64,000 nucleotides of DNA from Arthrobacter sp. ISL-30. GTDB taxonomy: Bacteria > Actinomycetota > Actinomycetes > Actinomycetales > Micrococcaceae. Location: assembly GCF_018613855.1 (NCBI RefSeq), contig NZ_JAGGPK010000054.1:1-64000 (forward strand), in the 5' to 3' direction. Below the pieces are notes generated by a model. The model was not told the origin of the DNA. It worked only from the letters and a program-made list of their open reading frames with translations, and ran no database searches. Below, piece after piece: positions 33,575-42,905 of this stretch. The stretch's first letter is position 1. Each line of letters opens with the position of its first letter. The position numbers and the translations under genes were made by a program.

Positions 33575-34705
33575 CTAGTGTGTGACGGCCATCAGTTCGG
33601 CGACGTCTTTGGAGACGACGTCCGCGCGGGGGTAGAGGCGCACGGCCTCCGCCGGGACCACGAGCCGGACCGCTCCGGTAAGACCGCCGGTGGTGCTGTC
33701 GACCAGGAGGGTTTTGCTGCCGTATTTGAGGTCGTATTCATAGCGTGAGCCCACGTAGGAGGTCGTCATGATGTCGGCATTGAGGACGATGGCATCGGCG
33801 GGCACCTCGGCGCCCCGGTTGGTGAGGAAGACCTTCTCCGGCCGGAAGGCCACGGTGACGAGGTCCCCGGTGGCTGCGTCGTCGCTGACGGCGACGTTGA
33901 TGGTCTCGCCGCTCTCTTCGAGACGGACAGTGGCGGCTCCGCCGAGGGCTGATACCACGGTGCCGTCGATGAAGTTGGAGCGGCCGATGAAGGCGGCGAC
34001 TTCCGCGGTGGCGGGGCGTTCGTAGATCTCGTGGGGCGGGGCGACCTGGAGCATGTGCCCGTTGGACATGACCGCAATGCGGTCGCTCATGGCCAGCGCT
34101 TCTTCCTGGTCGTGGGTGACGTACACGGTGGTGATGCCGAGTTCTGACTGGAGGCGCTTGAGCCAGACGCGGGCCTGTTCGCGGAGTTTGGCGTCAAGGT
34201 TGGACAGCGGTTCGTCCAGGAGGAGGACCTTGGGTGAGTACACCAGGGCACGGGCCAGGGCGACGCGCTGTTGCTGGCCGCCGGAGAGTTGGTGCGGGTA
34301 GCGGTGGGCAAGGTGGGCCAGGCCCACCTTGTCCAGGGCGTCGTGGATGAGGGTTTTTTGCTCGGCCTTGGACACCTTGCGGATGTTCAGTGGCATGGCC
34401 AGGTTCTCCGCCAGGGTCATGTGCGGCCAGAGCGCGTAGGACTGGAACACCATGCCCAGGTTGCGCTCTTCGGGCGGCACGAACTTGTTGGAGGAGTCAT
34501 CGACCAGAACGGTGTCTCCCACCGCGATGGAGCCTGAGGTGGGTTGTTCCAGGCCGGCGAGGCAGGACAAGGTGGTGGACTTACCGCAACCGGAAGGGCC
34601 CAGCAGGGTGAAGAACTCCCCGTCCTTGATGGTGAAACTCACCTCGTGGAGGACGGTGAGTCCTCCGAAGTCTTTACGGAGGTTTTTGACGGCGACATCA
34701 GGCAT
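33575..34705 (-). CDS. ABC transporter ATP-binding protein (ferric/polyamine/AEP-type)
   Basis: 376 residues from ATG 34705, overlapping the permease stop. Walker A is GPSGCGKSTT, signature LSGGQQQRVALARALVYSPK, Walker B LLLDEP. The C-terminal 120 residues form the TOBE-type regulatory domain of this ABC class. Energises import together with the fused permease and the binding protein. The order on the minus strand is binding protein, permease, ATPase. Confidence 0.93.
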   Translation of the reverse strand: MPDVAVKNLRKDFGGLTVLHEVSFTIKDGEFFTLLGPSGCGKSTTLSCLAGLEQPTSGSIAVGDTVLVDDSSNKFVPPEERNLGMVFQSYALWPHMTLAENLAMPLNIRKVSKAEQKTLIHDALDKVGLAHLAHRYPHQLSGGQQQRVALARALVYSPKVLLLDEPLSNLDAKLREQARVWLKRLQSELGITTVYVTHDQEEALAMSDRIAVMSNGHMLQVAPPHEIYERPATAEVAAFIGRSNFIDGTVVSALGGAATVRLEESGETINVAVSDDAATGDLVTVAFRPEKVFLTNRGAEVPADAIVLNADIMTTSYVGSRYEYDLKYGSKTLLVDSTTGGLTGAVRLVVPAEAVRLYPRADVVSKDVAELMAVTH

Positions 34706-36470
34706 CTTTCTTACCTTTCGTGAGCAGGCCGGCGATGCCGACGAAGACTGCGGTGATAACGATCTGGATGGTGGCCAGGGCGGCCACCGATCCGGTGTTG
34801 CCCTGGACCCAGAGCTCGAGCATGGTGGTGCCAATGACTGCCGTGTCGGCGGAGCCGAGGAAGATCGCCGGGGAATATTCCTTCATCATCACCACGAAGG
34901 TCAGGACCATGGCCGCCACGAAAGCGGGGGTGAGGAGCTTGACGAGGATCCGGAGGAACATCTTCAACCAGTCCGCTCCGTTGACGCGGGCGGCGTTGTC
35001 CAGTTCCTCACCGATCTGCATGACAGCGGGTGAGATGGAGCCGAAGGCGCTGGGCAGGGCGCGGAGTCCGAAGCCGATGATGATGGCCCAGATGGTGCCT
35101 TGGAGCAGGGAGCCCATGTTGAACGGGAGGAATGCGAAGGCCCAGAAAAGGCCGATGCCGATGATCAGGCCGGGCATGGCCTGAGGGGCCAGGGCCAGGT
35201 ATTCGATGACCTTGCGGTACCGAAAGGTGGAGCGCTTGGAGACGACGACGGCGACGACGGCCAGGACGCTGACCAGGACCGCTCCGACGCCGGCGACGAT
35301 GAGGCTGTTGCGGATCGAGCCGACGTAGGCCGGGAATTCGAAGATGCGCTGGTAGTTGCCCATGGTCAGGGAGAGCAGCGGGTTCTGCAGCGGGGTGAAG
35401 ATCTTGGTGAAGGACCGCATGACCAGGCCCAGGATCGGGATCAGCGCGCCGATAACGACGTAGATGGTGATGAACGCGACGGCGAGCCATTTGATCCAGC
35501 CGAGGTCCAGCAGGCGGGGCCGGGTGGCCTTGCCGCGGACGGATACGAAGCGCCTAGCGTCCTTGAGCAGCTTGGCCTGGACGGCGACGAGCAGGACTGT
35601 CACCAGCAGGATAATCACCGATGCCGCGCCGAGGATGCCGTAGTCCGGGTCCACGGACTGGAGTCCGTTCTTGTATAGGAACGTGGCAAAGACGGTGATG
35701 TCTACTGGCTGGCCATAGAGCAGTGGAATGGAGAGGGTTTCGATGGACATGCTGAAGACCAGCACGGAGCTGTACACGATGGGTGGGCGGAGCATTGGGA
35801 TGATCACGGACCACAGAATCCGGAAAGGTCCGGCGCCGACGGTTTGGGCGGCGCCTTCGAGGGAAGCATCGGAATTGCGCAGGGCGTTGGCACAGAAGAG
35901 GTAGGCGATCGGGGCAAGTGCTACTGCCTCTGTCAGTGCCATGCCCGGCAGGGTGTAGAGGTCCCAGGGGAGGAACCCCAGGACGCGGCGGACTTCCACG
36001 CTGGCGAAGCCGGCCGGGCCGTACATGGTGATCCAGCCAAAGCCCAGGATCAGGGATGAGATGAAGAATGGCCACTGCATGGCTGCTCCGAAGAACTTCC
36101 GGCCAGGGATGTTGGTGCGGATGACCACGATGGCCATGGGCACGGCGATCAGGAGGGTCATGACCGTTGTCATGACGGCGAACAGGATGGTGTTCAGGGC
36201 TACGGATCCAAAGTTGGCCTCGGTGAAGAGCCGGGTGAAGTTTTCTGTGGTGAACAGACCGCCCTCCTCGTAAAGAGGGCGGTCCAGCACCGACTGGTAG
36301 AGCGTGGGGACCACAGGTGCAAGGACCAGGAGCGCCAAGATGATGATGGTTGCCCAGAAAAGCAGCTGGCTGCGGTCGGCGCCGAGGATCCTGCGGTATT
36401 TCGGAGCCGGATATTCCGGCCGAGGCACAGTAGCCTGCGCCGCTGGTCTGGTTTCGGGGATTGTTGTCAT
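34698..36470 (-). CDS. ABC transporter permease, two fused permease domains (FbpB-like)
   Basis: 590 residues with about 12 hydrophobic segments. Two copies of the permease pattern are visible: EGAAQTVGAGPFRILWSVII in the first half and ELDNAARVNGADWLKMFLRI in the second, each with the EAA loop that contacts the ATPase. This fused form is typical of ferric-iron/2-aminoethylphosphonate/phosphosugar importers. The gene overlaps the ATPase gene by a few bases. Confidence 0.92.
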   Translation of the reverse strand: MTTIPETRPAAQATVPRPEYPAPKYRRILGADRSQLLFWATIIILALLVLAPVVPTLYQSVLDRPLYEEGGLFTTENFTRLFTEANFGSVALNTILFAVMTTVMTLLIAVPMAIVVIRTNIPGRKFFGAAMQWPFFISSLILGFGWITMYGPAGFASVEVRRVLGFLPWDLYTLPGMALTEAVALAPIAYLFCANALRNSDASLEGAAQTVGAGPFRILWSVIIPMLRPPIVYSSVLVFSMSIETLSIPLLYGQPVDITVFATFLYKNGLQSVDPDYGILGAASVIILLVTVLLVAVQAKLLKDARRFVSVRGKATRPRLLDLGWIKWLAVAFITIYVVIGALIPILGLVMRSFTKIFTPLQNPLLSLTMGNYQRIFEFPAYVGSIRNSLIVAGVGAVLVSVLAVVAVVVSKRSTFRYRKVIEYLALAPQAMPGLIIGIGLFWAFAFLPFNMGSLLQGTIWAIIIGFGLRALPSAFGSISPAVMQIGEELDNAARVNGADWLKMFLRILVKLLTPAFVAAMVLTFVVMMKEYSPAIFLGSADTAVIGTTMLELWVQGNTGSVAALATIQIVITAVFVGIAGLLTKGKKDA

Positions 36471-36508
36471 GGGGTGGGTTCCGGTCCTTGCTGGTCAGTC
36501 ACGGGTAC

Positions 36509-37681
36509 TTATTTTTTGAGGCTGTTCCAGCGCTCGGTGAAGGCTGCGGTTTCGGCGTCGGAGACCTTCTCGTAGGGGACGGAGATAATGTTTTCCTCGC
36601 CCACTTCCTTGATGATGTCGGCGTACGTGTAGGTGAATTCGACAGGCTTCACCCCGTCGCGGAACGAGGAGAGTCCGCCTTCCTGGACGGCCTGCTGGCC
36701 TTCAGCCGAAAGGGTGAAGTCCATGAAGAGCTTTGCGGTGGCCGGGTGCGGCGCCTTGGCCGCGATACCAAGGCCGCGGGGCAGAACCACCGTGCCGTCC
36801 TTGGGCAAAACAATCTCGAACAGTCCACCGGAATCCTTCACTACCGGGAAGGCAGGAGCGGCGCTGACCAAGGCGCCGGCGACGTATTCGCCAGCCAGGA
36901 TCTTGTCAGTGGCCGAAGAGCTCTCCGGTCGTGAAAGGGGAAGGATAGTGGCCAGGGAGTCCCATGTCTCCGGCTTGTTCTTTGTCAGGGCGTGAAAGAT
37001 CGTGAAGCCAAAAGCGCCCTTGATGTCGCGGATGCCGATCTTGTCCTGGAACTGGGCCGGGTTTGCCTTGGCCTGTTCCGCGAGTGAGTCAAGACCGGTG
37101 GGCGCCTCGGTCATCAGGGCCGTGTTGTAGGCGACCGTCATCGCGTCTGCGGACATGGCGGTGACGCCGGGCAGCAGGTTCGCGAATTCCGGGACCTCTG
37201 CCAGCTCAGGGGATGTGTACTGGGTCAGGACGTCTCCGCGTCCAGCGAAGTCTGCCCAGGCGCCGGCGGCGTTGGTGACCAGGATGTCTGCCGGTGAGTT
37301 TCCGGTCGCGTTTTCGCTCAACACACGCTGGAAGACCTCGTCAGAGCCAAGGTTGTTGGCCGAAATGTCCTTGATGAACGGGTACTTCTTTTTGAAGTCG
37401 CGGAACACGGGCGCCCAGTTTTCCTGGTCGGTGTTCGAGTAGACGGTCAGCTGGCCGCCTTCCTTCTCTGCCGCAGCCACGAGTTCCTTGTAGTCCGCCG
37501 GGTAGTACTCGGGGTACTGGCCGGCTGCAATCGAATTTTCCGGAGCGGGGGTGCCTGCAGGCGCGGAACCTCCGCAGGCACCGAGGGTTAGGGCGAGGGC
37601 TGAGGCGACGCCGACGGCGGCGTACCTGGCGAACATCCGGGATTTGGGCTGGGAGCTGGAGCGGGGTGTAGACACCGTCAT
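36509..37681 (-). CDS. ABC transporter extracellular substrate-binding lipoprotein (iron(III)-type family)
   Basis: 390 residues from ATG 37681, AAAGGAG upstream. Signal peptide and lipobox: ASALALTLGACGGSA, with Cys as lipid attachment. The body has the family-typical EGGQLTVYSNTDQENWAPVF and VLPRGLGIAAKAPHPATAKL segments. Members bind ferric iron, polyamines, phosphonates or sugar phosphates. Next to aconitase and isocitrate dehydrogenase, a citrate-like acid or its iron complex is an attractive ligand, but that is inference. Confidence 0.9.
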   Translation of the reverse strand: MTVSTPRSSSQPKSRMFARYAAVGVASALALTLGACGGSAPAGTPAPENSIAAGQYPEYYPADYKELVAAAEKEGGQLTVYSNTDQENWAPVFRDFKKKYPFIKDISANNLGSDEVFQRVLSENATGNSPADILVTNAAGAWADFAGRGDVLTQYTSPELAEVPEFANLLPGVTAMSADAMTVAYNTALMTEAPTGLDSLAEQAKANPAQFQDKIGIRDIKGAFGFTIFHALTKNKPETWDSLATILPLSRPESSSATDKILAGEYVAGALVSAAPAFPVVKDSGGLFEIVLPKDGTVVLPRGLGIAAKAPHPATAKLFMDFTLSAEGQQAVQEGGLSSFRDGVKPVEFTYTYADIIKEVGEENIISVPYEKVSDAETAAFTERWNSLKK

Positions 37682-37750
37682 GGTTGTCTCTCCTTTGAGC
37701 AATGCAACGGAATGGTGCGGCATAACCACTGCTGTGATCCGCCTCACCTA

Positions 37751-37781
37751 CTATAGCTTATAACCTATAGGCTGTTGTCAA
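37751..37781 (-). promoter_or_regulatory. Promoter and operator of the module C operon
   Basis: On the minus strand a perfect -35 TTGACA (37781-37776). The following region CCTATAGGTTATAAGC has repeated TATAG words that overlap the spacer and -10. A related GTTATAGGC lies at about 37858, in front of the divergent GntR gene, which therefore probably binds both. Confidence 0.6.
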
Positions 37782-37931
37782 GCGCGGCGTAGAAGGAGGA
37801 GCTGTCCAGGGGCGTTGCAACTCGGCACCTTACGGACGGTGACAGAATTAGGCAGAAGTTATAGGCCGTAACGTGGACGGTGGTTTCGGCACGATAACCG
37901 GGGATGACCCCACAGCACGAAGGAGCAACAG

Positions 37932-38600
37932 GTGGCACAGGCTTCCCCCATACTCACCAAGAACGCTTATGCGTACGAGGAATTGCGCCGGCGCATCCTG
38001 ACCGGGGACATCGAGCAGGGCTCAGTGCTGAGCCAGGCGAGGCTGGCACAGGAAATTGGCGTCAGCACCACACCGCTGCGCGAGGCACTGCGACGCCTTG
38101 CAGCCGAGGGCATGGTGGAACTCAAGTCCCACAGTGACGCTCGGGTAGCTTCCCTCACCCCGGAAGAAGCCAAGAATCTCTACGTCATCCGCGAAAACCT
38201 GGACCCATTGGCAGCGGGCCTCGCAGCGGAAAGCCGAACATCGGCAGACGTCGCTGACATCGAGCAGGCGCTCAAGCAATTGACACCCTTGCACGACGCC
38301 GCCGACCTCGCGGCAATGACAGCCCACCGCGAATTTCACCGCGCCATCTACACGGCCTCCCACAACCCCCTCCTCATCGGCATCCTCGAAGGCCTCTGGG
38401 ACAAGGCTGACCGCTACAGGCAGATAGGACTGCAGGGCCAAAAGGACTCAGAAAAAGACCGCCTCCGCGTCCAGGAAGAACACACCCAGATTGCCGACGC
38501 AGTCATAAGCGGTGACCCGATTCGAGCCCGGGAAATCATGCACCGGCACGTCGTGGGCAGCCTCGGACGCCGTGCAATTGCGGTGCTAACCAAAGACTAA
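37932..38600 (+). CDS. GntR-family regulator, FCD (FadR) subfamily
   Basis: 222 residues starting at GTG with AAGGAG six bases upstream. Winged HTH at about residues 10-70: YEELRRRILTGDIEQGSVLS, EIGVSTTPLREALRRLAAEG. The C-terminal FCD domain contains the metal/ligand histidines (HREFHRAIYTASHNPLLIGI, and MHRHVVGSLG). FCD regulators often bind dicarboxylates or tricarboxylates. Divergent from the ABC-aconitase cluster, so it is the likely regulator of module C. Confidence 0.91.
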   Translation: MAQASPILTKNAYAYEELRRRILTGDIEQGSVLSQARLAQEIGVSTTPLREALRRLAAEGMVELKSHSDARVASLTPEEAKNLYVIRENLDPLAAGLAAESRTSADVADIEQALKQLTPLHDAADLAAMTAHREFHRAIYTASHNPLLIGILEGLWDKADRYRQIGLQGQKDSEKDRLRVQEEHTQIADAVISGDPIRAREIMHRHVVGSLGRRAIAVLTKD

Positions 38601-38634
38601 GGCGCAGCGACGGGACTGGTAGTTCATTTAGACC

Positions 38635-38904
38635 ACACCCAAAGCTGACACACGGCTCCTTGCCTGGTCCTTGAATAACCGGAATTGATCTATCTAAACG
38701 GAAAGTCCCGTTCGTCCGCCCACAGCCGGGGACAATTCTCAGAGGTTATCCACCCGCTGCTGCTGCCAGGTAGCACCCCCTAGGCTCCCCGATTCTCAGC
38801 CGTGGATAACCCGAATTGGCCCCAGTCGAAGACGGATCAGAGTCGCCGGAGCGAGCTTCTTGGAGCGCAGTCAGGTTGGCGAAATGTCCATTATCGGCTT
38901 TTGA
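38635..38904 (+). repeat. R-P-Z repeat block, copy 2
   Basis: R: ACACCCAAAGCTGAC (38635-38649). P palindrome at 38719-38825, containing GGTTATCCACCC and CCGTGGATAACCC. An inverted R core GTCAGGTTGG lies at about 38870, then Z: CCATTATCGGCTTTTGA (38888-38904). Same order and spacing as at 27703-27966. It divides module C from module D. Confidence 0.75.
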
Positions 38905-39751
38905 ACCACGGGGGTAGAAGTGGCTGCGCAAATTCCCGGGTATTGTTGATTGCCACCATAGGTGGCGAATTGCCAGACGATCTGGCGAATTCAGCAAGCT
39001 TTTGGCAGGCCGCCTGGCACGTCGGACCTGGCGCCACTTGGCCGCGGGGCGCAGAACACTCCCAACCGCCGCTGGAATCGAACTTTTGCCACTTCCCGTG
39101 ACAAACGCGAGCCGCTCGCGGTCTGCTCAGACAGGCGCGTTCTCGCGGTCAGCGCTGCTCGTCGGCTCGCAAATGGGGTTGTCAGTCTCACCAACTAGGC
39201 TGGCAAGCCACAGGCATGAAGGAATTGTGCGTTTCCACAGGTCAGACCAGCTTCGTGCCGACGTCTACATCTACTCAGGCCCTTGCGGTTGGGCTCCTAT
39301 TTGGCCACTCCAACTTCTGGGGAGCAGTTCAGTTCGGTACGGAGCCTTTCCTGTTTCCCGTGCTGGCGTTCTCAGTCCCTGCCCTGCAGGACGCCTCGCA
39401 GGTTGTGATTTGCCACTTACGTACGCGGGGATCCCAAACACGTCAAACCTGCGTTCGCTCTTCTGGAGTTCATTTTTCGATTCATTTTCAGTATGGATCT
39501 ATGCTACTTACGACTTGGATCTGTATAGACCTGCATTCTAAGGTGAAGTTGTGAAGTGCCACACTTCCTGAAGCGGGGCCCCTCGTGCGAGTCGTTCAGG
39601 AACAACCGGATCCACTGCCGGGCGGTCCCGTGCATGAAATGGATCTGAGGGAGGTCGCAACGCACACTGACTTTTGCAGTACTCCAGCTTGGTAGCAGAC
39701 GCTGAGCACAAATGGGGGAATGGTCTGCGCAACCAAACTTTGGAGGAACCA
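38905..39751. other. Intergenic region between modules C and D, no gene seen
   Basis: About 850 bases. Open frames on both strands have unnatural composition. A short AT-rich part around 39470-39540 may carry the promoter for the following binding-protein gene. No terminator or RNA structure could be assigned. Confidence 0.45.
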
Positions 39752-41329
39752 ATGATGTCTTCTTCTTCTCGGCGTAGATCTTTGATCAGAAAGAGAACCG
39801 CTTTGCCTGCGGCAGCAGTGGGCGGAGTACTTTTGCTCAGTGCCTGCACGGTAGCCGGATCGGGGGAAGCGGCTAACGGCAGCGCGGGGACAGAAGGCGC
39901 TTTGCATATCGTCCTGGCCGAGGAACCACCCACCTTGGAAGCCTGTGACGCTAACCTCACCGCAGTCGGCGTAGTAGTACGTTCGAACATCACTGAGCCT
40001 TTGGTAGAACGCAATCCGACCACGGGTGATCTGGAGCCTCTGCTGGCCACGGGTTGGGAGGCAACAGGAGAGAAGGAATGGACTTTCACTCTGCGCCCTG
40101 ACGTAACCTTCCACGACGGGGCCTCCTTCGATGCGGAGGCAGCCGCCTTTTCGATTGATCGCGCCGTGAATTCCGATCTGGCGTGCAATGTGGAAGGGTA
40201 CGTGTTCGGCGATGATGACCTTGGCCTCGAAGTTGTTGACGAGACAACGCTGAAGGTGACTACTGCTCAGCCGGATCCGATTCTGCCGTTACGGCTTTCC
40301 TTCCTGGAGATGGTTTCTCCTTCAACCGACGCTGCAGACAAGGTCCGTGAACCAGCTGGCACCGGGCCCTACCGCATCGATAAGTGGGACGTTGGCAGTA
40401 AGCTCACGCTCCAAAGCTACGAGGGATACTGGGGCGAACGCCCCGCCTACCAAAAGGCCGAGTACCAGTGGCGGTCCGTGGGTACCGTTCGCGCTGCTAT
40501 GGTAACCAGCGGAGAGGCCGACCTGGCCATGGGCTTAGGTCCGGAGGATGGCGCAGGCGAACTCGGCGTGGCGTATCCGAATAACGAGACCGTGGCACTG
40601 CGCTTCAGCGGCGACATTGCCCCGCTGAACGACATCCGGGTGCGTCGAGCAATTAATTACGCAATCGACAAGGAAGGAATAGTCGCCGGTCTGTACCAAA
40701 ATTCGGACGTTGCCGCCGCTCAACTTGTCCCGGAAGGAATTGTAGGTCACAACCCGGAGTTGAAGCCCTGGGAGTTCGACCTGGACAAGGCGAAGGAACT
40801 CGTGGCTGAGGCGAAAGCCGATGGGGTGCCGGTCGACGAGAAAATTACCATTATCGTCAAAGGCGGCCAGTTCCCGAAGATCGACGAACTGGCCCAGGTC
40901 CTTCAGGAGCAGATCAGCCAGGCCGGATTGAATCCGGTCCTCAAAATGGTGGATGACAAACAAAAGGTTCAGTACCAGACCCAGCCGTTCGTAAAAAACG
41001 AAGGCGCCATTGCGGTGCTGGTCCAGCACGGGAATCAGGCCGGCGATGCCGCTTTCACCGTGGGTCAGTACATGGGCAGTAAAGGTGCACAGAGCACCTT
41101 CGGCACACAGAAGCTGGATGCCTTGATCGAGCGGGCATCACAGGAGTCCGGCGAAGAACGGCAGCGAGCCTACGAAGACGTCTTCAAGTACCAAAATGAG
41201 GAAGTCGTTCAGTTTGCGCACATTTCGCACCGATCAGGGGTCCTAGGCAAGTCTTCAAAAGTGGACTACGAACCGAACTCAGCATCCGGTGACGAACTGC
41301 GCCTCGCGGAAATCAAACCTGCCGGCTGA
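39752..41329 (+). CDS. ABC transporter substrate-binding lipoprotein (oligopeptide family), orphan copy
   Basis: 525 residues from ATG 39752, TGGAGGAA upstream. Signal peptide with lipobox VGGVLLLSACTVAG. Family-5 binding protein features: EPLVERNPTTGDLEPLLATG, and VGVAYPNNE-type ligand region seen as LGVAYPNNETVALRFSG, RAINYAIDKEGIVAGLYQNS. It is very similar to the binding protein at 50055-51617 (e.g. AAQLVPEGIVGHN shared). It has no permease of its own and probably uses the same ABC complex with a different specificity. Confidence 0.9.
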   Translation: MMSSSSRRRSLIRKRTALPAAAVGGVLLLSACTVAGSGEAANGSAGTEGALHIVLAEEPPTLEACDANLTAVGVVVRSNITEPLVERNPTTGDLEPLLATGWEATGEKEWTFTLRPDVTFHDGASFDAEAAAFSIDRAVNSDLACNVEGYVFGDDDLGLEVVDETTLKVTTAQPDPILPLRLSFLEMVSPSTDAADKVREPAGTGPYRIDKWDVGSKLTLQSYEGYWGERPAYQKAEYQWRSVGTVRAAMVTSGEADLAMGLGPEDGAGELGVAYPNNETVALRFSGDIAPLNDIRVRRAINYAIDKEGIVAGLYQNSDVAAAQLVPEGIVGHNPELKPWEFDLDKAKELVAEAKADGVPVDEKITIIVKGGQFPKIDELAQVLQEQISQAGLNPVLKMVDDKQKVQYQTQPFVKNEGAIAVLVQHGNQAGDAAFTVGQYMGSKGAQSTFGTQKLDALIERASQESGEERQRAYEDVFKYQNEEVVQFAHISHRSGVLGKSSKVDYEPNSASGDELRLAEIKPAG

Positions 41330-41855
41330 GCCGGAATCACGACGATCTGACGGTGTGATTGCTACTGACGTCGTTGGCTGAGGCATTTCGTTGTGGCTGG
41401 CTTGGGGTAAAAGTCCGTGGCCGTGGCCCAGCCCGTGGCATCTTGCGTCGGTCGGTGCGATAAGCCCATCAAGGGTATGCAGTTCCCGTTCATGCTTACT
41501 CTCCTGCGGTGCGGCTCAGGTTTACGTGAGCCGCACCGGCTCGGGTGCCGGCAGGGGGTCCGGCCCCGTGAGGGGCATGTATCGCCGGACTGCCGGCGTT
41601 CGGTCAGAGGTTCAATGTTCAGCCCCCGGGAGACTCCTCTGGAGCACAAGCCAGATTCACCGGGGGTTCTGGCCGCTCGGGCGCCGACACCATCGAAAAG
41701 GGTGGCGTCTGCTACAAGAGATAAGTTCAAGTTCCTCAGCGGGGCCGTGCAGGAAGGCCGACGCTACAAGCCTCGCCTCCGGTGCAGATAAACGGCGGAA
41801 CAAGGCAGCATTCGTCCCAGAGGTGCTTGGTCTTGGTCAGGGTTGGGGCCCGTGT
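41330..41855. other. Intergenic region with a terminator-like hairpin
   Basis: A hairpin at 41508-41537 (GGTGCGGCTCA, 8-nt loop, TGAGCCGCACC) has an 11-bp perfect stem without T-run, 180 bases after the binding-protein stop. Otherwise no gene is visible between the binding protein and the LysR gene. Confidence 0.5.
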
Positions 41856-42788
41856 TCAACCAGGCATGCTTTCCTGCCACACAGGCTCGATCAGCTGAAG
41901 GAGTTTCAGTACTGCAGGATTGGAAGTCTCCTCGTTCCACGCCAGATCCAGCTCCACGCGGTTCAATTCCCGCATGCCATGCCGCCCGTCAATTTCGTAG
42001 AATTCCACTCCTGGAGGCGCGAAAGCCATCGCGGAGGCAGGCACCAAGGCCACGCCGAGGCCCGCCTGGACAAACGCGAGAAGAGCCGGGACCTGGCTGG
42101 CATATTGGGTGATATTGGCGTGGGCTCCGGCGCTGGCGAACAGCCGCAGTACGAGGTCGTGGAAGTAGCGCGCTTCCTGGGTGGAATACATCAGCAAGGG
42201 CCTCCTGTCCAAGGATCCCAGCGGCAGCGGTTGGCCCGCAGGTACTCCTGTAGTGCCAAGCAGTGAGCTTCCCTCGGGCAGCGCCACCACCATCCGGTCC
42301 TTCATAAGTGGTCTGGATACCACGCCCGGCCGGCCCACGATGGGACGCAGCAGGCCAATGTCTACCGTCCCTTTGAGAAGCCCGTCCATTTGATCAGTTG
42401 AGACGAGTTCACGAAGGACAAAGGAGACTCCCGGCATCCCCTCCGCTGCCCGCCGCAACATCACAGGCAAGGCACTTTGCCCGGCAATAGCTGTATAACC
42501 GACAGTGATCACACCAGCCTGTCCGGAGGAAACCCGGCGCACATCAAGATCAGTCTTGATGCACATATCCAGGATTTGCCGGGCCCGCGGCAGCAACGTC
42601 GCCCCGGCGGCAGTAAGTTCCACCTTGCGGCTGGTCCGACTGAACAGTGAAGTATTCAGCTTCTTCTCAAGCATCTGTATCTGTCGGCTCAAAGGAGGCT
42701 GCGTCATGTTGAGGCGTTCCGCTGCGGCACCAAAGTGCAGTTCCTCGGCGACGGCCACAAATGCTTCTAGCTGCGGCAACGAAAACAT
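41856..42788 (-). CDS. LysR-family transcriptional regulator
   Basis: 310 residues from ATG 42788. N-terminal HTH: FSLPQLEAFVAVAEELHFGA, AERLNMTQPPLSRQIQMLEK, with the canonical residues of the family. The C-terminal effector domain is intact. Divergent from the first glucarate dehydratase gene, 117 bases apart, so it is the probable activator of the aldarate genes. The ligand may be an aldarate. Confidence 0.92.
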   Translation of the reverse strand: MFSLPQLEAFVAVAEELHFGAAAERLNMTQPPLSRQIQMLEKKLNTSLFSRTSRKVELTAAGATLLPRARQILDMCIKTDLDVRRVSSGQAGVITVGYTAIAGQSALPVMLRRAAEGMPGVSFVLRELVSTDQMDGLLKGTVDIGLLRPIVGRPGVVSRPLMKDRMVVALPEGSSLLGTTGVPAGQPLPLGSLDRRPLLMYSTQEARYFHDLVLRLFASAGAHANITQYASQVPALLAFVQAGLGVALVPASAMAFAPPGVEFYEIDGRHGMRELNRVELDLAWNEETSNPAVLKLLQLIEPVWQESMPG

Positions 42789-42905
42789 CCATACCCTTAC
42801 TGAATGGTTGAGTGCCCAAATTAGCTTGGACTTGAATAAATAGTTTCCCATAGGGTCGGTGATCGGGAGCACACTTAGCATCCCCGACCGTGAGGAGTAC
42901 CTGCA

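Noticed and set aside
39002..39541. 179-aa frame between modules C and D
   Set aside because: No domain, low-complexity composition, no ribosome binding site.
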